A stretch of DNA of 7,705 bases from Ignatzschineria sp. (GCA_030151245.1 JASLEF010000033.1:1-7705), one strand, 5' to 3'; shown: positions 1 through 6,056, numbered from the stretch's first letter. Numbers and translations are program-made. Notes: generated by a model from the sequence alone, not told the origin.

Positions 1-501
1 GATAAAATATTTATCACAGGGCTATCTATGGGGGGCGCCTTAACGCTCTATCTAGCAGAAAACTATGATGATATTTTAGGCATTATCCCCATTAATGCCG
101 CGATTGATATGCCCAATTTCAAAGATTTTTATCGCTCTCAAAAGGCTGCCAATATTGAGTTTGTGGATGGCATTGGCTCAGATATCAAAAAACCGGGAGT
201 CACTGAACTCGCTTATACTAAGACACCGGTCAAATCGATGAAAGAACTTCTCGATCTGATGAAACTTGTTCGTGAAGATCTCTCAAAAGTAGAGTGCCCA
301 GCGCTTATTTTCTCCTCAATCGTTGATCATGTTGTACCGCCTGAAAATGCGGAGATCATCTATAACGAAATCTCTAGTTCAGATAAGACTATTATTAAAC
401 TACCTGAAAGTTATCATGTGGCAACACTAGATAATGATCTTGATCTGATTGCGACAGAGTCGATTAAATTTATTCGGGAAATTCTTGCAAGTGAAATTTA
501 A
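1..501 (+). CDS. Est30-like carboxylesterase (alpha/beta hydrolase), 5' end cut off
   Basis: Serine carboxylesterase that would hydrolyse short to medium acyl esters in the cytoplasm. The frame is open from base 1, so the ATG at 28 is internal and the real start lies outside the window. The visible 166 residues begin with the nucleophile elbow GLSMGG, whose Ser is encoded at 25-27. The acid Asp lies in VDHVVPPENA (codon 325-327) and the His in ESYHVATLD (codon 415-417), giving a complete Ser-Asp-His triad in family order. DHVVPP and SYHVATLD closely match what I remember of Geobacillus Est30, a carboxylesterase of about 246 residues, so roughly 85 N-terminal residues are missing. The segment between Ser and Asp includes a likely cap region rich in Lys and Asp. 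The gene ends in TAA and is followed by a terminator at 558-594. A monoacylglycerol lipase is the main alternative; substrate cannot be read from sequence. Confidence 0.85.
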   Translation, partial: DKIFITGLSMGGALTLYLAENYDDILGIIPINAAIDMPNFKDFYRSQKAANIEFVDGIGSDIKKPGVTELAYTKTPVKSMKELLDLMKLVREDLSKVECPALIFSSIVDHVVPPENAEIIYNEISSSDKTIIKLPESYHVATLDNDLDLIATESIKFIREILASEI

Positions 502-557
502 TAGCTAATATATCGGCTGAATATATATCCATAAACCTCAAATATTAGGATGATTTT

Positions 558-594
558 AAAAGAGCGTCTCAGAAAATTTCTTAAACGCTCTTTT
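558..594. terminator. Intrinsic terminator, probably bidirectional
   Basis: A perfect 10-bp stem, AAAAGAGCGT (558-567) with ACGCTCTTTT (585-594), encloses a 17-nt loop. On the plus strand the stem runs into TTTTTT, fitting the end of the esterase transcript 57 bases after its stop. On the minus strand the A-run becomes a U-run, so it could also stop the convergent DUF819 transcript, which ends at 649. Confidence 0.8.
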
Positions 595-648
595 TTATAC
601 TCCCAATATGTAGCAACTTCAATTTTGAATTACTAATTAGCGAATAAG

Positions 649-1863
649 TTACATCCATCGAGTGGTCACTAAATAGATAATTGTACCGGCATAATTTCCC
701 ACTACATACCCTACTGTTCCAATGACCAAAATTGGACCGACTAATGTTCTCCAGCCTTTACTAATGGCCATTGCTGCGGCTGTAGTAGGTCCGCCCACAT
801 TCGCATTACATGCTAAAAGGATCTCCTCCAAAGTAAACTTAAATAACTTTCCAAAGAGTAAGCTAACAATAAGATTAATCAACATTATTGTAATCACGAA
901 TAACAATAGCAATGGTGCATTTTGCAGAATCATCGGAATGGAGGCAGGAATTCCGATCACAACAAAAAAGAGATATACCATATAGGTTCCTAGCTCCTGG
1001 CTCCCATTAAGTTTTTGAAAAGGCTTTTGAAATATATAAATGACTAAAAATGTCAATGTTGTCAAAATAAGATAAGGATCGGTAATAAAGCTAACTAAGA
1101 TCTCTAAGGCCAGATGATCTACCATAGATCTCAACGGTTTTAGCCCATCCGCTAAGGTAAACGATACGGCAACAATAAGAAGCGATGCCCCCATATTAAT
1201 CGCAATATCTTTCAACGAAATATTTCGAGGCTGCCAATAACTAGCGGCAAGATTCTCATCTTTATTGCCGGCATTTTTTTCAATCTCATCAATATAAGGA
1301 GTTTTGAAACGCTTACGAAACCAACTCATAGCGGAGATTGTTAATAGCACGATAAAATAGAGCGCCATAATTAAATTGTCAGCCACAATTGTAGAAGCCA
1401 CCATATCTTTAGTCGGTGCTAATTTCGCTGTCATTGCTGCAAAATTCACCCCTCCACCAATATAAGAAGCACTCATCATTCCACTAATTTTATCGAGTTC
1501 TGGAATCCAATCCTTGAAAATAAAAAAAGCAATAAAAGCCCCGACTATTGTGCCTATAGAGCTCAACAGAAAAATAAAGAGTAAACGTCGACTCTCCGTA
1601 AAGATACTTTTTACATTCACTTGAAATAGTAACAAAGGAATCGCTATCGGTACTACATAAGCCCATACCATGTCATAAACTGCGGCATCAGTGGGAATAA
1701 TATTAAAACTTGAAAAACTAATCGCTATAATCAATGCGATAACTGCACCGGGTACTTTTGCCGACCATTTATAACGTTGCTCAATAATAATGGATGCAGA
1801 TGCCGCAATAAATAGGAAAGCTAATAAAACTACTGTTTGATCAGCCGATATTAATGTTTTCAT
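649..1863 (-). CDS. DUF819 family integral membrane protein (YjcL-like putative transporter)
   Basis: Polytopic inner-membrane protein of 404 residues. Substrate is unknown; the family is known only as putative transporters resembling the cation/proton and anion transporter fold. Hydrophobic segments fill both halves, split by a charged loop at about residues 195-225. Each half carries a glycine-rich broken-helix-like motif, SYIGGGVNFAA at about 133-143 and NVGGPTTAAAMA at about 355-366, consistent with an internal duplication. The C-terminal block (GWRTLVGPILVIG, then VGNYAG) is what I associate with DUF819/YjcL. The frame stays open to an upstream ATG at 1908, but that start would prepend a basic KVKKEKRRRK stretch that is simply the Shine-Dalgarno region. 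AGGAG sits 7 bases before the ATG at 1863, so I place the start there. The D-Ala-D-Ala dipeptidase gene lies 232 bp upstream on the same strand. Confidence 0.85.
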   Translation of the reverse strand: MKTLISADQTVVLLAFLFIAASASIIIEQRYKWSAKVPGAVIALIIAISFSSFNIIPTDAAVYDMVWAYVVPIAIPLLLFQVNVKSIFTESRRLLFIFLLSSIGTIVGAFIAFFIFKDWIPELDKISGMMSASYIGGGVNFAAMTAKLAPTKDMVASTIVADNLIMALYFIVLLTISAMSWFRKRFKTPYIDEIEKNAGNKDENLAASYWQPRNISLKDIAINMGASLLIVAVSFTLADGLKPLRSMVDHLALEILVSFITDPYLILTTLTFLVIYIFQKPFQKLNGSQELGTYMVYLFFVVIGIPASIPMILQNAPLLLLFVITIMLINLIVSLLFGKLFKFTLEEILLACNANVGGPTTAAAMAISKGWRTLVGPILVIGTVGYVVGNYAGTIIYLVTTRWM

Positions 1864-1967
1864 CTTCCTTCTCCTCTTCTCTTTTTTTACCTTTATTAGC
1901 ATGATCACGCCTAATAGTAAGCCTCTATTTCTCTTCCAATATACTTTTCTATTAGAGCTCCAAACCT

Positions 1968-2015
1968 AAAAAAGCAATAAGATAGCCACCAACATGATAA
2001 TCTCAACCTTATTGC
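1968..2015 (-). terminator. Terminator or attenuator between dipeptidase and DUF819 genes
   Basis: Read on the minus strand, GCAATAAG (2015-2008) pairs perfectly with CTTATTGC (1981-1974) and is followed at once by TTTTTT (1973-1968). The loop is long at 26 nt, so the hairpin is weaker than a classical terminator. It lies 81 bases past the dipeptidase stop and 105 bases before the DUF819 start, so it either ends the first transcript or limits read-through into the second gene. Confidence 0.5.
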
Positions 2016-2095
2016 CTCTCATTCATAATACGAGCTTATGCTATTGCGACAAATCATGATTTTACTTCAAAACATTCTTCTTTAGATTCAATCAC

Positions 2096-2848
2096 CTATT
2101 GATCATCACCATCTTGACCGCTATTTGATGGCTCAGTCATCCCATAGAAAGCATGCTGTTTGCTTTCATTCGCCCAAAGTTGATTGCCATAATCAAAATG
2201 CCACCATTCTGAAGGGAGATTACTAAATCCCACAGATGCCATTCCATGGATTAACATTCGACGATGATCTCGTATCGTCCTTACCTCTAAACTATCTGAG
2301 CGGGCCTCAAAATAATGACTCCATGAAGCTTCATCCATGGCATCAAAGCTTGTCCCCATATCAAGCTCGCAACGAGTTTGAGTATCAAAAAGAGTTAAAT
2401 CTATTGAGCCACCTGTTAAATGAGGACTTGGTGCTAAAATATCGGTACTGGGTTTTGCAACAAATTGATTCAATATATCCTCTATTTCCTGAGCATTGAG
2501 CTCAGGATAATCGACTACCAAACTTTCTCGAAAATTATGCCGTAGAGCTTCTTGTACAGCGATCGGACGCCAAGCATCAAGAACAATAATTCCAATATTT
2601 TCTGGTAATAATAACAACAGCTCCTGCAGTTTTTGTAAGATCGATGCTCGAGTATAAACCCGTTTTAATGCCCCATGAATATGATCGTGATAATACGCAG
2701 AATAGACGTTTAACCGAGAAGAAGTGCTGATTTCAACCAGAGGCTCTTCAAATAATGGATGGGTACAGTCAATAGGAATATCGCGTACACGCGCCCAAGA
2801 TAATTCACGCTCTTGAACCGGCATTTGTAACCATTTTTTCATAGTCAT
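2096..2848 (-). CDS. D-alanyl-D-alanine dipeptidase, peptidase family M15D (VanX/DdpX-like)
   Basis: Zinc dipeptidase of 250 residues predicted to cleave D-Ala-D-Ala to D-alanine. Zinc ligands appear as SPHLTGGSIDL (His143, Asp150) and SEWWHFDYG (His217), with Glu214 as the general base. DAWRP supplies Arg94, matching the transition-state Arg of VanX. The spacing of all five residues parallels VanX (Arg71, His116, Asp123, Glu181, His184). No signal peptide is visible, so it should act in the cytoplasm. VanX and DdpX are about 195-205 residues; here there are about 25 extra N-terminal residues and a polar, Asp/Gly-rich C-terminal tail (SNSGQDGDDQ). AGGGGGA lies 3 bases before the ATG at 2848 and 9 bases before an alternative ATG at 2842, so the start could be either. 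In a Gram-negative this points to D-Ala recycling or catabolism, not vancomycin resistance. No VanA/VanH-like neighbour is present. Confidence 0.88.
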   Translation of the reverse strand: MTMKKWLQMPVQERELSWARVRDIPIDCTHPLFEEPLVEISTSSRLNVYSAYYHDHIHGALKRVYTRASILQKLQELLLLLPENIGIIVLDAWRPIAVQEALRHNFRESLVVDYPELNAQEIEDILNQFVAKPSTDILAPSPHLTGGSIDLTLFDTQTRCELDMGTSFDAMDEASWSHYFEARSDSLEVRTIRDHRRMLIHGMASVGFSNLPSEWWHFDYGNQLWANESKQHAFYGMTEPSNSGQDGDDQ

Positions 2849-2908
2849 ATTTCCCCCTACTAGTGCAGCAAAAACTCGCTAAAGTTAATAAGTAAGGGAA
2901 ATATCGTG

Positions 2909-3097
2909 ATGAATACCCTCCCTCTACTTCTCATTTACATTTATCTTTCTCAACTCAGAATTTTTACTTCTTACTCTTACTTTTACCATTCCCTATTAGA
3001 ATTTAAAATATTAAAATTTAAAATGATTTTCTGCCGCTCACAATCTCTCCATAAAAACGCCTGTCATAATCATAAGTTGCTCTCGTTAAGTTTCTAA
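2909..3097 (+). CDS. Doubtful 62-residue hydrophobic small ORF
   Basis: An open frame starting at ATG 2909 (an in-frame GTG lies just before it at 2906) with a possible Shine-Dalgarno AGGGA about 9-10 bases upstream. The first 35 residues are rich in Leu, Ile, Tyr and Phe and could form one membrane helix; the rest contains Lys, His, Asn and Ser. A plus-strand terminator follows at 3145-3181. I recognise no family. T-rich non-coding DNA often produces such hydrophobic frames by chance, and the ORF contains low-complexity AAAATTTAAAAT runs, so it is probably not a gene. It is listed because it does not overlap any real gene. Confidence 0.15.
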   Translation: MNTLPLLLIYIYLSQLRIFTSYSYFYHSLLEFKILKFKMIFCRSQSLHKNACHNHKLLSLSF

Positions 3098-3181
3098 TAA
3101 CATCACTCTAGTAAGTTCACGTTATTCCCCCATAAAAACAAGACAAGAGCTTCCAAACATTCGCTTGAAAGCTCTTTTTTT
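3062..3181 (+). ncRNA. Candidate small RNA unit ending in an orphan terminator
   Basis: TGTCATAAT at 3062-3070 resembles an extended -10 element, with no convincing -35. About 70 bases beyond the expected transcription start comes a strong terminator ending in a T-run. No plus-strand gene precedes it closely, so a short RNA of about 105 nt is possible. Both ends are inferred from motifs only. The alternative is that the hairpin serves minus-strand transcription. Confidence 0.25.
3145..3181 (+). terminator. Orphan intrinsic terminator
   Basis: AAGAGCTT (3145-3152) pairs with AAGCTCTT (3169-3176). After one mismatch, CAA (3154-3156) pairs with TTG (3165-3167), leaving an 8-nt loop. The stem runs directly into seven T residues (3175-3181) on the plus strand. 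The minus strand has a poorer tail (GTCTTGTTTTT), so back-up termination of the amidohydrolase transcript is possible but less likely. Confidence 0.65.
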
Positions 3182-3334
3182 ACTTTATCATTATATTTTT
3201 TTGCTGAATGGAGTTCAGATTATAAAACCTGTCAACCTCATCAACCCTCACTAGGCTTTGGTGGAAATGCTTCTATCGTCATTTTGGTTATTAATATATT
3301 TTTCAAGAGGGCTTATCACCGCAAGAGATGATCT

Positions 3335-3357
3335 TAAAAATCCTATCAATCAGGATT
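3335..3357 (-). terminator. Probable terminator of the amidohydrolase gene
   Basis: On the minus strand AATCCT (3357-3352) and AGGATT (3344-3339) form a 6-bp stem with a 7-nt loop, followed by T residues (3338-3336, part of a five-T run). It lies about 75 bases after the amidohydrolase stop codon. The stem is short and AT-rich, so efficiency may be modest. Confidence 0.5.
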
Positions 3358-3431
3358 CCCCCTAATCAGATATCTCTCAAAATAGTACTAATTGCCTCTT
3401 TTGCCTCTTTTACGCCATTCTCACAAGGATC

Positions 3432-4469
3432 TTAGACGCGCGCATAAGGTTCTAAACCTAAAACCATACGACCATTTCTTGTCGCAATATTAATGGCTTC
3501 TTCTAGATTCGTATAACGACATCCTGTAATAAGAAGTTTTAACTCTTCCCACATATCTCCATCACTAAATGGCAACATGTAGTCAGCAATATTATCTGTT
3601 CCTACCGCAACAGGTACCCCTGCTTTTGCTAATTCATCCGCAGGCGTAATCGCATTACGTGTCGGGCCATGATCTTCACGACGGGGGCTATCAATCCATG
3701 CAAACGGGCAAGCAATGACCATCATTTGGGCTTTCAACATCTTGTCATAAAGCATTTGGCGATAGGCTTCATCATGAGCCGTAATAGAGATACTATGGAT
3801 CGCCACAACACGACCTTCCATGCCATGCTCAATCGTTTTATCTGCCACTAACTCGGTCTCTTTTTCATCTTTCGAGTTAAATTGGTCAACGTGAACATGA
3901 ACCATTTTGTTCTGTGCTTTTGCCGTTTTTAATAACACATCCATATGCACTGCATCCATACCTTCGCCATGATCACGAAGGTCACGACGTGGAAGCCCCC
4001 CGATAATGTCAACCTTATCCGCACCTTTATCAAACCAATAACGTGCTTCTTTATCAATAACGCCTTTCAACGTTTGATTCACTAATTTAATCGTAATATC
4101 TTTCTCATAATTAAGACGAGCACGAAGCGCAGCATTAATCGCACGCTCTTCAGCAATAGGGTCAACATCAATAAAGCTTCCTACTGCCGTCACGCCTTGC
4201 TCAATCATACGCTCAATCCCCATCGAGAAATGACGATAGTAATCTTCTTCCGTCATATTCGCTTTAATGCGGTCAAGAGTATCCCATTTTTCGATAAGTG
4301 TTTGCGTTTGGTAGACTTCAAATCCTTCATAATCAATCGTAAAAGCACGATCACCATGCATATGTGCATTGACCCAACCGCCATTTTTTTTAATGTTATT
4401 TAATAAATAGGCTTTTAAGCTTCTAGTATCTGTATAAACTCGGTGCTCTTTTGCAACTAATGTCGTCAT
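3432..4469 (-). CDS. Amidohydrolase, cytosine-deaminase-like (TIM-barrel metal-dependent hydrolase)
   Basis: Amidohydrolase-superfamily enzyme of 345 residues, predicted cytoplasmic, acting on a cyclic or aromatic amide or amine; the exact substrate is unknown. Metal-site residues are recognisable in order: NAHMHGDRA (His36, His38), HVHVDQFN (His191 or His193), AIHSIS (His225) and VGTDNI (Asp292). This order and spacing fit the CodA/AtzC branch. In CodA the third motif is HCDE, where Glu is catalytic; the aligned residue here is Gln196. The protein starts only about 35 residues before the first His-x-His and stops at GLEPYARV, so the beta-sandwich strands that usually flank the barrel (including the C-terminal ADLVV-type segment) appear to be missing. 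Start at 4469 is supported by AAGGA about 7 bases upstream. Upstream on the same strand lie a strong terminator and a small ORF, suggesting attenuated or separately controlled expression. Alternatives are a guanidine- or pterin-type deaminase. Confidence 0.75.
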   Translation of the reverse strand: MTTLVAKEHRVYTDTRSLKAYLLNNIKKNGGWVNAHMHGDRAFTIDYEGFEVYQTQTLIEKWDTLDRIKANMTEEDYYRHFSMGIERMIEQGVTAVGSFIDVDPIAEERAINAALRARLNYEKDITIKLVNQTLKGVIDKEARYWFDKGADKVDIIGGLPRRDLRDHGEGMDAVHMDVLLKTAKAQNKMVHVHVDQFNSKDEKETELVADKTIEHGMEGRVVAIHSISITAHDEAYRQMLYDKMLKAQMMVIACPFAWIDSPRREDHGPTRNAITPADELAKAGVPVAVGTDNIADYMLPFSDGDMWEELKLLITGCRYTNLEEAINIATRNGRMVLGLEPYARV

Positions 4470-4541
4470 CGTTTTTTCCTTTTTTTAAATTTATTAAAAT
4501 AACCTATGGTCGTCGGCTTTATTTACGCAAAAAAAAATAGG

Positions 4542-4573
4542 CAAAAAAAAACCTCCATTACAATTGGAGGTTT
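4542..4573 (-). terminator. Strong minus-strand intrinsic terminator overlapping a small ORF
   Basis: On the minus strand AAACCTCCA (4573-4565) pairs perfectly with TGGAGGTTT (4557-4549) around a 7-nt loop, followed by a run of T residues (a nine-T run including the stem end) and then GCC. The stop codon TAA of the small ORF occupies 4560-4558 inside the loop. The hairpin sits about 80 bases upstream of the amidohydrolase start on the same strand, so it can act as the small ORF's terminator or as an attenuator for the amidohydrolase. Confidence 0.8.
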
Positions 4574-4677
4574 CTTTCAGTAAATTTTTCAATAGCAATA
4601 GAATCAAAAGAAATAGCAAAACGTCGTAACATTGAGACGTTCTTTTTCATTCGTGATGTGCCTGTTTTATGCTTCAT
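4558..4677 (-). CDS. Small ORF of 39 codons, unknown; possible leader peptide
   Basis: ATG at 4677-4675, stop TAA at 4560-4558. The peptide starts MKHKTGTSRMKKN, is basic in its first half with a central MLRRFAISFDS, and ends EKFTERNLQL. There is no membrane helix or signal peptide and I recognise no family. AAGGGA lies about 8 bases before the ATG, and a TATACT box lies about 35 bases upstream of it. The stop codon falls in the loop of a strong terminator, so a ribosome finishing translation would cover the 5' arm of the hairpin. It therefore looks like a complete mini transcription unit, or a leader peptide controlling read-through into the amidohydrolase gene. No run of a single regulatory amino acid is present, unlike classical biosynthetic leader peptides. 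Chance ORF remains possible at this length. Confidence 0.4.
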   Translation of the reverse strand: MKHKTGTSRMKKNVSMLRRFAISFDSIAIEKFTERNLQL

Positions 4678-4711
4678 CGTCTATTTCCCTTCATCTGATT
4701 CCAAACAAACG

Positions 4712-4760
4712 AGTATATTCTAGGCGCTAAAAAATAATTTGCAATCTTTTCTTGAAAAGA
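4712..4760 (-). promoter_or_regulatory. Candidate promoter and palindrome upstream of the small ORF
   Basis: On the minus strand TATACT (4717-4712) resembles a -10 box. TTGCAA (4743-4738) could be the -35, but the spacing of 20 bases to TATACT is long; an overlapping TAGAAT (4722-4717) would give 15. Immediately upstream lies the palindrome TCTTTTCTTGAAAAGA (4745-4760), with 7-bp arms, in a good place for a regulator site. Both assignments are by eye. Confidence 0.3.
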
Positions 4761-4854
4761 AATATTGATATCTCACCACCATCTCCACTCTCCCTCCCAT
4801 CAAGAAATAAAAATAGCATGATAAAACAGAGAGATGTAAAAGCTTGTCGACGAA

Positions 4855-5727
4855 CTAGCGACGAGTATTAGGTTGATTTCCCCAATTAAGCTTCTCTCTT
4901 AAAATCGAAAAGTAGTGATAATCTTCTGAGTGCACAAGCGTTAGTAAATGTTCAGAAGGTTCAATCGTCAATCGTTCTTCATTCGCAAGCGTAAAGAGCT
5001 CTTGCCCATCACAAGTCACGTGAACCGGAGTCTTTTCTCGATCACTTGTCACCACATCCACTTTACAATCCGCCGGAATCACTAATGGCCGATGACTAAA
5101 TGTATGAGGACAGATCGGTGAAATCACAATCGCTGGCAACGAAGGATACATAATAGGTCCACCCGTTGATAGAGAATATGCAGTTGAACCTGTCGGTGTT
5201 GCCAGAATTAATCCATCCGCCCGGTAGGTGGACAAATAATGATCATTCACATAAACATCTATTTCAATTAATCTGGATAACTCCGTTTTATGAATAACAA
5301 CATCATTCATCGCAAAAGAACGAAACTGATCATCGATCGTCGCCTTTAATAAAAAGCGTTCTTCTAACTTTAATTTCCCATCTAAAATCTCTGATAAACG
5401 AGTATGTAAAGTGCGTTGATCAATATCTGTTAGGAAACCTAAACGCCCGAGATTTACCCCTAATACAGGAATATTTAGCTGATGAACTTTTCGTGCGATA
5501 CCTAAAAAAGTCCCATCTCCCCCGAAGGCAATAATCAGATCACAAGCGGCGATCTCTTGCATGATATTTTCTGGATAAGTTAACGCTAATCGATATTCTA
5601 AATTATTGACTTCAAAATAACTAACGCCACGCTCGTCCATAAGATTTTTAGTCCGCAATACGGCTTCCTGAATCTCTTGGGATTCCTTATTACTGAGAAT
5701 GAGCGCGATTTTTTGAAATTTTTTCAT
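4855..5727 (-). CDS. nadK: NAD kinase
   Basis: ATP-dependent NAD+ kinase making NADP+, cytoplasmic and normally essential. The 290-residue length is typical of proteobacterial NadK/PpnK. Diagnostic motifs are all present: FGGDGTFLG at 68-76 with catalytic Asp71, NLGRLGFLTD at 92-101, the NAD-contacting MND segment at 140-142, and the signature ADGLILATPTGSTAYSLS at 170-187 followed by SPICPHTFSHRPLV at 203-216. The C-terminus (CDGQ, then YFSILREKLNWG) also matches the family. The start at 5727 begins MKKFQKIALI, as expected for the first beta strand, but no clear Shine-Dalgarno precedes it, so translation may be modest. The antiporter gene upstream is divergent. The gene is not next to recN, hrcA or grpE in this window, as it often is in other bacteria. 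Regulation is not evident. Confidence 0.96.
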   Translation of the reverse strand: MKKFQKIALILSNKESQEIQEAVLRTKNLMDERGVSYFEVNNLEYRLALTYPENIMQEIAACDLIIAFGGDGTFLGIARKVHQLNIPVLGVNLGRLGFLTDIDQRTLHTRLSEILDGKLKLEERFLLKATIDDQFRSFAMNDVVIHKTELSRLIEIDVYVNDHYLSTYRADGLILATPTGSTAYSLSTGGPIMYPSLPAIVISPICPHTFSHRPLVIPADCKVDVVTSDREKTPVHVTCDGQELFTLANEERLTIEPSEHLLTLVHSEDYHYFSILREKLNWGNQPNTRR

Positions 5728-5822
5728 TTTCTATGGTATTGTGATTTGTTTATAAATAGTGTCATAGCATAGCACGTTACTTTTAGCATAAAAGTTCTAA
5801 TTTGCTGTTTTGTGATGCTAAT

Positions 5823-5828
5823 TATAAT
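5823..5828 (+). promoter_or_regulatory. Candidate -10 box for the antiporter gene
   Basis: A perfect TATAAT lies about 290 bases upstream of the antiporter start. The best -35 is a poor TTTGCT at 5801-5806 (16-base spacer). If used, the mRNA would carry an unusually long leader of about 280 nt. A promoter nearer the gene cannot be excluded. Confidence 0.3.
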
Positions 5829-5962
5829 ACATCATTAGTTGGTTTCTCCTCTATAGATAGCACTCACTAAATTAACTAAAACAAAGATCTCCGCTGTTTC
5901 ATAAAACAAAGCCGGGTCCAAAGCTCCATTTGAGTAAGTTAACGAGAACCTACGAGAAGAAC

Positions 5963-6056
5963 ATCGCTTACCACTGTGATCAACCTCAACTTAACAATTT
6001 ATCGATTCACTCGTTATTTCACTGTTGATTTCATGGGCGGCTAATGAATAAGCGAT
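5963..6056 (+). promoter_or_regulatory. Potentially structured 5' leader of the antiporter mRNA
   Basis: Three nested complementary pairs are visible: ATCGCTTA (5963-5970) with TAAGCGAT (6049-6056), 8 bp; ATCAAC (5979-5984) with GTTGAT (6024-6029), 6 bp; and TAAC (5992-5995) with GTTA (6013-6016), 4 bp. They lie 60-150 bases ahead of the start codon. I cannot match them to a known riboswitch consensus, and pairing by chance in AT-rich DNA is possible. Confidence 0.3.

Larger units (their letters stand above)
2849..3431. other. 583-bp intergenic stretch without a convincing gene
   Basis: Very AT-rich region between the dipeptidase start and the amidohydrolase stop. It contains a weak small ORF (2909-3097), an extended -10-like element (3062-3070), an orphan plus-strand terminator (3145-3181), a minus-strand terminator (3335-3357) and a tandem 9-bp repeat, GCCTCTTTT, at 3394-3411. 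I see no recognisable protein fragment. No clear promoter for the dipeptidase could be placed, although it must lie in the first part of this stretch. Confidence 0.6.
4470..4854. other. 385-bp region between NAD kinase and amidohydrolase
   Basis: Read on the minus strand it contains, in order: the untranslated tail of NAD kinase with no obvious close terminator, a 16-bp palindrome (4745-4760), a promoter-like element, a 39-codon small ORF (4677-4558), a strong terminator (4573-4542), a second T-run (about 4537-4529), and then an AT-rich leader of about 60 bases up to the amidohydrolase Shine-Dalgarno. No good separate promoter is visible between the terminator and the amidohydrolase. Confidence 0.6.

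Noticed and set aside
2096..2848. Vancomycin resistance (vanX) locus
   Set aside because: No VanH, VanA ligase or VanRS genes are adjacent; a lone M15D dipeptidase in a Gram-negative-like genome fits D-Ala metabolism better.
3219..3235. TTGACA and TATAAT boxes on the minus strand
   Set aside because: The boxes are only 5 bases apart, so they cannot form a sigma-70 promoter together.
3669..4403. Plus-strand open frames inside the amidohydrolase gene
   Set aside because: Antisense shadows of a well supported coding frame; no ribosome sites or recognisable domains.
4735..4854. Open frame continuing past the NAD kinase TAG stop
   Set aside because: NAD kinase already has a normal family length and C-terminus; the translated extension is unlike any NadK tail and is likely chance.
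5858..5866. TAGCACTC resembling half of a CIRCE heat-shock operator
   Set aside because: The second arm GAGTGCTAA is absent at the required 9-base spacing, and the flanking genes are not chaperones.
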